DNA of 6,171 bases from Nitriliruptoraceae bacterium (lineage in GTDB: Bacteria; Actinomycetota; Nitriliruptoria; Nitriliruptorales; Nitriliruptoraceae): the NCBI GenBank assembly GCA_007123425.1, contig SKLC01000391.1:1-6171 (forward strand), given 5' to 3'. This document shows positions 1 to 4,829 of the stretch, in pieces. Below the pieces are notes generated by a model that made no database searches, had not been told where the DNA came from, and saw only the letters and a program-made list of their open reading frames with translations. Made by a program: the position numbers and the translations under genes. The stretch's first letter is position 1. The number at the start of each line of letters is the position of its first letter.

Positions 1-725
1 CCGGTGGCGACCCCGTGGACGTCGATCTCGACGAGATACCACGACGTCGGCACGAGTCGCAGGACCCGGAGGCTGTTGTCGAGGCTCTGGCCACCCAGGC
101 GGCGACCCACCGCGTACCGCATCCCCGAGGGCACGAGGTCGCCGATCAGGCCCAGGGCGGCGGAGGAGACCGGCAGGTCCGTCACCCGGACCCAGAAGGC
201 GCCGTGTCCCGAGGCGAGCTGCCCCGGCGTCGGGGCGTCGTCCGACGTGACGCCGAGCCGCACCTCGACGCGCTCCATGATGGTGCCCGCATGCCGCCTC
301 GGCCGGGGACGGGGCGGGCACCGGTCAGGGGGCAGGACCGGCGGGGCGGATGCCCAGCAGGCCCGGTCGGGCTCGGCGCCACGGCCCAGCCCCGCCGTGA
401 CGTGGAAGACGTCCGCGTCGGGCGTGCGGGCCCACAGGCGCGCCTGGGTGATGCCGCCCTCGGCGGCCAGCTGCTCCACCACCAGCTCGAGCACCTCGGG
501 TGGGCGCGCGAAGGTCACGAACTGCACGGTGGCCCACCGAAGGGGCAGCCCGATCGTGCGCTCCAGTGCCTCTGCGGCGGCCGCGACGGCGCTGCCGCCG
601 AAGACCGTGCGCAGCGAGGAGCAGATCCCGGCGGTGATCGGCAGCTCCCACGTGTGGTGCCCGGCGGGCCGCAGGCCGAAGAAGGCGGCGGCATCGGACA
701 CGGGACCCACGTCGGAGGTGCTCAC
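1..725 (-). CDS. TesB-type acyl-CoA thioesterase, double hotdog (3' end off the window)
   Basis: Likely hydrolyses an acyl-CoA to free acid and CoA in the cytoplasm. 241 residues are visible and the reading frame stays open to the left edge. The N-terminal hotdog covers about residues 12-115 (AAFFGLRPAG, then VFGGSAVAAA near 41-50, then the WATVQFVTFARPPEVLEL strand region at 64-81). A Pro/Arg-rich linker follows at about 128-145, and the second hotdog starts near 150. Asp196 in LIGDLVPSG and the segment SLDNS (214-218) align by eye with the catalytic Asp and Thr regions of E. coli TesB. The expected third catalytic residue, a Gln, would lie beyond the edge. Family members of this kind are about 260-290 residues, so little is missing. 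The GTG start overlaps the stop of the Fe-S gene in GTGA (722-725). No strong ribosome site precedes it, so translation is probably coupled. The family is clear; the acyl substrate is unknown. Confidence 0.85.
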   Translation of the reverse strand, partial: MSTSDVGPVSDAAAFFGLRPAGHHTWELPITAGICSSLRTVFGGSAVAAAAEALERTIGLPLRWATVQFVTFARPPEVLELVVEQLAAEGGITQARLWARTPDADVFHVTAGLGRGAEPDRACWASAPPVLPPDRCPPRPRPRRHAGTIMERVEVRLGVTSDDAPTPGQLASGHGAFWVRVTDLPVSSAALGLIGDLVPSGMRYAVGRRLGGQSLDNSLRVLRLVPTSWYLVEIDVHGVAT

Positions 726-2056
726 ATCACCATCGGGCGCTCGTCGCCGCCCGCGGGCCTCGCCGGCAGCTCCCCGTGGATCGGCAGGGTCGGGGTGGCA
801 TCCAGGTCGATGCCCTCCATGGCGAGGAACTCCTCGCTGATCTGCGGGCGACGTCCCGGGGGGTAGTGATAGCCGTCGATCCAGTCGTAGCCCTCGAGGT
901 CGTCGGTGTCCTTGCCCAGGATCTCGCCCGTGCGCGCGAGGTGGTCGGCCACCGCGGTGAGCCCGTAGCGCTGGGCGGGACAGACCTTCATGCAGATCGC
1001 GCAGCCGTCGGCCTGGGCGACCACCGGAAAGCAGCGCTTGGTGTTGAGCTTGGACTTCTCCACGCCGCGGTGGGGCCGCCAGGTCGACGGGATCGCGCCG
1101 ACCGGGCAGCGCCGCACGCACACGTTGCAGCTGTCGCAGATCTCGCGCACGCCGTAGTCGACCGGTGCATCGAGGTCGAGCGGAGCGTCGGTGGTGATCA
1201 CCGAGATGCGGCAGCGCGAGCCGGCCTCGGGGGTGAGCAGCTGACCGTTGCGGCCCAGCTGGCCGAGCCCAGCCTGCTCCCCGTAGTGGATGACGATGGT
1301 CTCGCCCTCCTGGTCGTGCGCGTGGGCCCGGTACCCGTGCTGCTGGAGCAGCTCCGCCAGCTTCGCCGCGCGCTCCATGAGCTCGGCGTAGGTGGACAGC
1401 GCGGTCTGCTCCGCGCGCGGGCTGGGGATCGTCTGGGTGGAGGCGTAGTTCTGCTCGAGCACGCACACCACCACCCGGTCGCCCACATGCGAGCCCTGGT
1501 ACTCGGCGAAGGTGTAGGTGGGGTCGTAGGCCGCCACCCCCACGGCGCTCAGCCCGATCTCGGCCGCGTGGTCCTTCAGCCGGCGGGTCAGCTCGTCGGG
1601 GTCGGGTGTGGCGGCGCTGGGGGTCGGGTCCACCTTGGTGGTGGCCCTGACCGCCTTGCGGGCACGCAGCAGCCGGGGCGCGACGGGCAGGAGACACCGC
1701 CACAGCCCGCGCTGCAGCCATCCCGAGGCGTCGAGGTTGGCGCGGAAGAAGTCCCGCAGGGGCGCCTGCTCAAAGGCCTCCCGGACCGCGTCCTCGTCGC
1801 GCGGGGTGGCGGCGGGGCCGCGCAGCCGGGCCGGCAGGTCCGGCGCGGAGAGCTGCCACGGGCGCTTGGGCGAGGCATAGCGCGAGCGGAGCACGCGTGG
1901 CATCGAGGGCAGCTTCTTGGCGTGGCGCAGCACCTTGGGCGCGAGCACCGGCCCCACGTGGTCGGCCACCGCGTGCCGTGCCCACCACCAGGCCCGCTTC
2001 GCATGCCCGCGGGGTCCGCGGCGGACCCTCGGCCCCGGCTCGGTCGTCGCTGTCAC
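722..2056 (-). CDS. Two-[4Fe-4S] reductase-like protein of the reductive dehalogenase/QueG superfamily
   Basis: A 444-residue protein. The C-terminal half carries two ferredoxin-type cluster motifs: CxxCxxCxxxCP at C307, C310, C313, C317, and a second with C342 followed by GCAICMKVCP (C352, C355, C359). Before them, residues 258-292 (YGEQAGLGQLGRNGQLLTPE, then the ITTDAPLDL strand) match the pattern shared by reductive dehalogenases and the epoxyqueuosine reductase QueG, in which a corrinoid cofactor sits above the clusters. Cobalamin binding here is inferred, not seen. There is no RRxFxK twin-arginine signal and no membrane segment, so it should be cytoplasmic. The first 150 residues are not recognised; the first 60 hold 14 Arg/Lys against two acidic residues. 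The GTG start has AGGAAGG seven bases upstream. It lies 58 bp after the SDR gene and overlaps the thioesterase gene, so it should be co-transcribed with both. It is not a standard QueG, because of its long N-terminus and its context. The substrate is unknown. Confidence 0.8.
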   Translation of the reverse strand: MTATTEPGPRVRRGPRGHAKRAWWWARHAVADHVGPVLAPKVLRHAKKLPSMPRVLRSRYASPKRPWQLSAPDLPARLRGPAATPRDEDAVREAFEQAPLRDFFRANLDASGWLQRGLWRCLLPVAPRLLRARKAVRATTKVDPTPSAATPDPDELTRRLKDHAAEIGLSAVGVAAYDPTYTFAEYQGSHVGDRVVVCVLEQNYASTQTIPSPRAEQTALSTYAELMERAAKLAELLQQHGYRAHAHDQEGETIVIHYGEQAGLGQLGRNGQLLTPEAGSRCRISVITTDAPLDLDAPVDYGVREICDSCNVCVRRCPVGAIPSTWRPHRGVEKSKLNTKRCFPVVAQADGCAICMKVCPAQRYGLTAVADHLARTGEILGKDTDDLEGYDWIDGYHYPPGRRPQISEEFLAMEGIDLDATPTLPIHGELPARPAGGDERPMVM

Positions 2057-2063
2057 GTCTCGC

Positions 2064-2070
2064 CCTTCCT
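2064..2070 (-). promoter_or_regulatory. Ribosome binding site of the Fe-S protein gene
   Basis: AGGAAGG on the minus strand lies seven bases before the GTG at 2056. It supports that GTG as the start rather than an internal codon. It also shows that this gene has its own translation signal despite sitting in an operon. Confidence 0.6.
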
Positions 2071-2114
2071 GCCGCTCTCGAAGGTCGTGGTGTGCATCGG
2101 CGCCTGGCTCGCGG

Positions 2115-2903
2115 TCAGGGCACCTCGCGGGGCATCGGCTCCAGCAGCTGGGTCAGCCCCCCGTCGACGTTGATGGTCTGTCCGGTGACGTAGCGGGCAC
2201 GATCCGAGGCGAGGAAGACCACGACGTCGGCGACCTCCTCGGCCTCGCCCCAGCGGCGCAGGCTCACCCGCCGGTCCAGGGCCTCGATCATGCCGGGGAC
2301 CTCGCGGCCGGGAGCCCAAGCGTCGGTGATGATGACCCCGGGCGCGACCGAGTTCACGCGCACGCCGTGCAGGCCCCACTCGGCGGACAGCGACCGCGTC
2401 ATGCCGTCGAGCCCGGCCTTGGAGGCGGCGTACACCGCCTGTCCCGGCGTGGCGGCCTGGCCCGAGATCGACGACATGTTGATGATGCTGCCCCCACCGC
2501 GCTCGCGCATCCCCGGAGCGAGGGCGCCGGCGAGCAGCATCGGCGCGCGCAGGTTGAGCGCCAGCAGCTCGTCGACGTCCTCCTCGGTCAGCCGGGAGGT
2601 GCTGGCGTTGCGGCCACGACCGGCGTTGTTGACCAGCACGTCGACGTGTCCGTGCTCGGCCAGCACCCGCTCGGCCAGGTCCCCGGGCGCCCCCGGGCTG
2701 CCGAGGTCGCTGACGAAGGTGGTGGCCGGTGTGGGCAGCCGGGCCGCGAGGTCACCCAGATCCTGCTCGGAGCGGGCGGCCAGCGCCACCTGCGCCCCCG
2801 CCTCGGCCAGGGCCAGGGCGCATGCCGCACCGATGCCGCGGCTGGCCCCGGTGACGAGCGCGACCCGTCCCGCGAGCTCGCCGCGCTCGCCCACGTCGAC
2901 CAT
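2115..2903 (-). CDS. Short-chain dehydrogenase/reductase (FabG-like, classical SDR)
   Basis: A 262-residue classical SDR that should interconvert an alcohol and a ketone using a nicotinamide cofactor. From the ATG at 2903 the motifs are: TGASRGIG (18-25, cofactor loop), Arg44 after the second strand in LAARS (favouring NADP(H), an inference), NNAG (92-95), and the tetrad Asn117, Ser145, Tyr158, Lys162 (YAASK). VNSVAPGVIITDA follows near 192-204, and a typical C-terminal VTGQTINVDGG. Length is normal for the family (about 250-260). The ATG at 2903 is preferred over a start 33 bases upstream because a strong purine-rich ribosome site precedes it and the homologous region begins just after. It is the first gene of the leftward operon (SDR, Fe-S protein, thioesterase) and diverges from another SDR gene. 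It probably acts on a hydroxyacyl/oxoacyl-CoA or a cyclic alcohol/ketone; the exact substrate is not readable. Confidence 0.9.
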   Translation of the reverse strand: MVDVGERGELAGRVALVTGASRGIGAACALALAEAGAQVALAARSEQDLGDLAARLPTPATTFVSDLGSPGAPGDLAERVLAEHGHVDVLVNNAGRGRNASTSRLTEEDVDELLALNLRAPMLLAGALAPGMRERGGGSIINMSSISGQAATPGQAVYAASKAGLDGMTRSLSAEWGLHGVRVNSVAPGVIITDAWAPGREVPGMIEALDRRVSLRRWGEAEEVADVVVFLASDRARYVTGQTINVDGGLTQLLEPMPREVP

Positions 2904-2907
2904 TGGA

Positions 2908-2919
2908 CTCCCTCTCCTC
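2908..2919 (-). promoter_or_regulatory. Ribosome binding site fixing the start of the leftward SDR
   Basis: The minus strand reads GAGGAGAGGGAG ending four bases before the ATG at 2903, with the AGGAG part ten bases away. This selects 2903 over the possible start at 2936, which would place the ribosome site inside the coding region. Confidence 0.7.
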
Positions 2920-2961
2920 GCCCGGGGGTTCGGCACCGAGGTTCCGGCCCCTGCAGTCTGC

Positions 2962-2975
2962 TCGACTATAGTCGA
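2962..2975. promoter_or_regulatory. Palindrome with overlapping back-to-back -10 boxes (candidate bidirectional promoter)
   Basis: TCGACTATAGTCGA is a perfect 14-bp palindrome in the gap between the divergent SDR genes. It contains TATAGT at 2967-2972 on the plus strand and, through its symmetry, TATAGT on the minus strand at 2970-2965. Both fit sigma-70-type -10 elements. Predicted starts would be near 2979 (rightward) and 2958 (leftward), leaving leaders of about 55-60 bases. No convincing -35 hexamer is visible on either side. The site could instead be bound by a dimeric regulator. Confidence 0.5.
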
Positions 2976-2978
2976 CCT

Positions 2979-2992
2979 AGCAAGCGCTCGGT
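2979..2992. promoter_or_regulatory. KstR2-like TetR-family operator candidate
   Basis: AGCAAGCGCTCGGT fits nine of the ten defined positions of AnCAAGnnCTTGnT, the motif I recall for the actinobacterial regulator KstR2; the only mismatch is C at 2989. The dyad centres on AGCGCT (2983-2988) and extends imperfectly to 2976-2995 with seven of ten pairs matching. It sits four bases from the palindromic -10 boxes. It would cover the rightward start point and the upstream part of the leftward promoter, a good place to repress both. Other TetR-type acyl-CoA regulators use similar sites, so the regulator is not identified. Confidence 0.45.
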
Positions 2993-3023
2993 CGGGCGTC
3001 TGGCGTTGTGGACTTCAAGCGAT

Positions 3024-3030
3024 GAGGGAG
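3024..3030 (+). promoter_or_regulatory. Ribosome binding site of the rightward SDR
   Basis: GAGGGAG lies eight bases before the GTG at 3039. It supports that codon as the start, and the SDR fold begins a few residues later. Confidence 0.65.
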
Positions 3031-3038
3031 AGTGAGCC

Positions 3039-3944
3039 GTGACAGGACTTTGTGATGGGCGTGTGGTCGTGGTGACGGGAGCCGGTCGCGGCATCGGCCG
3101 CGAGTACGCCCTGGAGCTGGCACGACAGGGCGCGATGGTCGTGGTCAACGACCTCGGCTCCGAGCCCGACGGCACCGGCTCGTCGGACGGCGTGGCCGGC
3201 GAGGTCGTCGACGAGATCCGGGCCATGGGCGGCGAGGCGGTCGCCAACGGCGCGGATGTGTCGGACTGGGACGCCGCGCAGGGCATGATCCAGCAGGCGA
3301 TCGACACCTTCGGGCGCCTCGACGTGCTGATCAACAACGCCGGCATCCTCCGCGACCGCATGCTGGTCAACATGAGCGAGGAGGAATGGGACCTCGTCAC
3401 CAAGGTGCACCTCAAGGGCACCTTCGCGCCGGCCCGTCATGCCGCCGCCTACTGGCGTGCGCAGTCGAAGGAGCAGGGCGGCCCGGTCGACGCCCGCATC
3501 ATCAACACCACGTCGGTCTCGGGCATCTTCGGCAACCCGGGCCAGACCAACTACGGCGCCGCGAAGGCGGGGATCGCGGGCTTCACCGTGATCGCCGCCC
3601 GCGAGCTCGAGCGCTACGGCATCACCGTCAACGCGATCTCGCCGGGCGCGCTCACGCGCCTGACCGAGAACCTGAACCCGGACCGCGAGGAGCCGGCCGA
3701 GGGCGAGTTCAACCCCGGGGCCCCGGAGAACATCGCGCCGGTCGCGGTGTGGCTTGCGAGCACCGAGTCGCGGGAGGTCACCGGGCGCGTGTTCATCGTC
3801 TCCGGCGGCACGGTCAGCGTCGGCGAGGGCTGGCGACGCGGACCGACCGCCACCAAGGAGGCGCGCTGGGACCCCACCGAGCTGGGGGAGGTCATCCCCG
3901 GGCTCGTCGAGAAGGCCGAGCCCAACTCGCACATGGGCAGCTGA
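3039..3944 (+). CDS. MFE-2-like SDR, probable (3R)-hydroxyacyl-CoA dehydrogenase
   Basis: A 301-residue SDR likely to oxidise a 3-hydroxyacyl-CoA to the 3-oxoacyl-CoA with NAD in the cytoplasm. The motifs are: TGAGRGIG (13-20), VVVNDLG (34-40) with Asp38 at the cofactor-selecting position (favours NAD), the insert SEPDGTGSSDGVAGEVVDEI (41-60), NNAGILRDRM (99-108), Ser159, Tyr172 and Lys176. VHLKGTF (123-129) has His124 where classical SDRs have the catalytic-tetrad Asn. The NDLG motif, NNAGILRDR, VHLxG and SGIFGNPGQTNYGAAK are the signature of the dehydrogenase domain of peroxisomal multifunctional enzyme 2 and its bacterial stand-alone relatives. The C-terminus continues about 40 residues past the usual SDR end (WRRGPTATKEARWDP onward) without a hydratase or SCP2 domain. 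It is transcribed alone, diverging from the other SDR, with a hairpin right after its stop. The substrate may be a fatty or steroid-derived acyl-CoA. Confidence 0.9.
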   Translation: MTGLCDGRVVVVTGAGRGIGREYALELARQGAMVVVNDLGSEPDGTGSSDGVAGEVVDEIRAMGGEAVANGADVSDWDAAQGMIQQAIDTFGRLDVLINNAGILRDRMLVNMSEEEWDLVTKVHLKGTFAPARHAAAYWRAQSKEQGGPVDARIINTTSVSGIFGNPGQTNYGAAKAGIAGFTVIAARELERYGITVNAISPGALTRLTENLNPDREEPAEGEFNPGAPENIAPVAVWLASTESREVTGRVFIVSGGTVSVGEGWRRGPTATKEARWDPTELGEVIPGLVEKAEPNSHMGS

Positions 3945-3948
3945 TCCT

Positions 3949-3989
3949 GCTGCGGGGCGGCGCGACGCGAGACAGCGCCGCCCCGCAGC
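3949..3989. terminator. Strong GC-rich hairpin between convergent genes
   Basis: Two perfectly complementary 15-base arms (3949-3963 and 3975-3989) flank an 11-base loop. The hairpin starts five bases after the stop of the rightward SDR and ends 12 bases before the stop of the leftward NUDIX gene, so it can serve both transcripts. Neither side has a T-run, as is common for actinobacterial terminators. Its action as a terminator or 3'-end stabiliser is inferred from position. Confidence 0.7.
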
Positions 3990-4001
3990 GACGAGCGCGT
4001 G

Positions 4002-4829
4002 TCAGAAGCGCACCGGATCCGGCTCGTAGGGATGCTGGACCAGCATCTCCCCGTCGACGTTGACCATCGACAGCTCGATGCGGCGCAGGTCGACCCGGCC
4101 CTCGTCGGCAGCACGCCAGGCGGCCTCCACCGACCCGTGGACGTCGAGCACCTCGAGGTTCTTGCGGGTGGGGTAGACGACGGTGGCCTCCCCGTGCTCG
4201 TGGGCACGCAGCGCCGCCTGCGGCGTCGACCAGCGCAGCGAGGTCGTCTCCACGGCATCGTGGGCGGCCGACTGCCCCTCGGGGAGGCGGGCGACGAAGA
4301 AGCGGGTGTCGAACCGCTTGGGCGCATCCTTCGGGGTCACCCACCAGGACCAGGGCGCCAGGGCGCCGAGGTCGAGGACGAGATCCTCGTCAGCGAGCCA
4401 GTCGCGCCAGTCGAAGTGCTCATCCCGGCTCGCCAGCCGCCGCCGCACCTCGACGAACCCGGATTCGGCGAGGTCGGTGTCGGTGACCGGCCGGCCCCGA
4501 CGCGTGGCGAGCAGGACACCGGCCTCCTCGAAGGTCTCGCGGACCGCCGCGACCAACAGGCCCAGCGCGTGTGCAGCGTCGGGGACACCGAGCAGCTCGC
4601 GCCAGGTCGCGGGGTCACGCCCGTACCAGCGCTCGGTCGACAGGCCGCGGTCCTGCTCGTCGACGACCCCTCCCGGGAACACGAGCGCGCCGCCGAACTC
4701 GGACCGCACGTGGCGCTCGAGCAGGAGGGTCTCCACCCCGGGGCGGGACGGGCGCACCAGCATGACCGTGGCGGCGTCGACCGCGGGGGCGACGTCCCTG
4801 GAGGCAGCGTCACGCTCGTCGGTGCTCAT
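4002..4829 (-). CDS. NUDIX hydrolase, NUDT19-like with an expanded Nudix box
   Basis: A 275-residue hydrolase of nucleoside-diphosphate linkages. The Nudix motif is split: FPGGVVDEQD at 51-60 gives the first part, and RETFEEAGVLL at 97-107 gives the REUxEExGU part with metal-binding glutamates. The canonical motif has 14 residues between Gly and Arg; here Gly54 to Arg97 spans 43, an insertion of about 29 residues (WYGRDPATWRELLGVPDAAHA region). Such an insertion is known in the NUDT19/RP2 group, whose animal members cleave CoA and CoA esters. APWSWWVTPKDAPKRFDTRFFVARLP (near 190-215) is also typical of that group. The ATG at 4829 overlaps the ligase stop in ATGA, with a weak GGGAG 11 bases upstream, so translation is coupled to the acyl-CoA synthetase. 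This pairing supports, but does not prove, a CoA or acyl-CoA substrate. The start is well fixed by the overlap. Confidence 0.85.
   Translation of the reverse strand: MSTDERDAASRDVAPAVDAATVMLVRPSRPGVETLLLERHVRSEFGGALVFPGGVVDEQDRGLSTERWYGRDPATWRELLGVPDAAHALGLLVAAVRETFEEAGVLLATRRGRPVTDTDLAESGFVEVRRRLASRDEHFDWRDWLADEDLVLDLGALAPWSWWVTPKDAPKRFDTRFFVARLPEGQSAAHDAVETTSLRWSTPQAALRAHEHGEATVVYPTRKNLEVLDVHGSVEAAWRAADEGRVDLRRIELSMVNVDGEMLVQHPYEPDPVRF

Noticed and set aside
4..866. Two long plus-strand open frames near the left edge
   Set aside because: They are low-complexity and Arg/Pro/Gly-rich, and lie opposite the clear thioesterase frame. No domain is seen in either.
722..2056. Naming the Fe-S protein queG or a respiratory dehalogenase
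   Set aside because: The long unassigned N-terminus and acyl-CoA context do not fit QueG, and the lack of a twin-arginine signal does not fit a respiratory RdhA.
776..2173. 465-codon open frame on the plus strand opposite the Fe-S gene
   Set aside because: Its translation is rich in Arg, Gly, Ala, Val and His with no domain, and it mirrors the codon pattern of the well-supported minus-strand gene. Long antisense frames are expected at this GC content.
2115..2936. Longer version of the leftward SDR starting at 2936
   Set aside because: The 11 extra residues (MPNPRARRGSP) would cover the strong ribosome site at 2908-2919, so the ATG at 2903 is preferred.
1917..3035. 372-codon plus-strand frame across the SDR gene and the divergent promoter
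   Set aside because: It is antisense to the SDR with intact catalytic motifs, runs through the regulatory gap, and has no recognisable domain.
3015..3932. 305-codon minus-strand frame opposite the rightward SDR
   Set aside because: It looks like the antisense of the SDR gene, with no motif of its own, while the plus strand carries every expected SDR motif.
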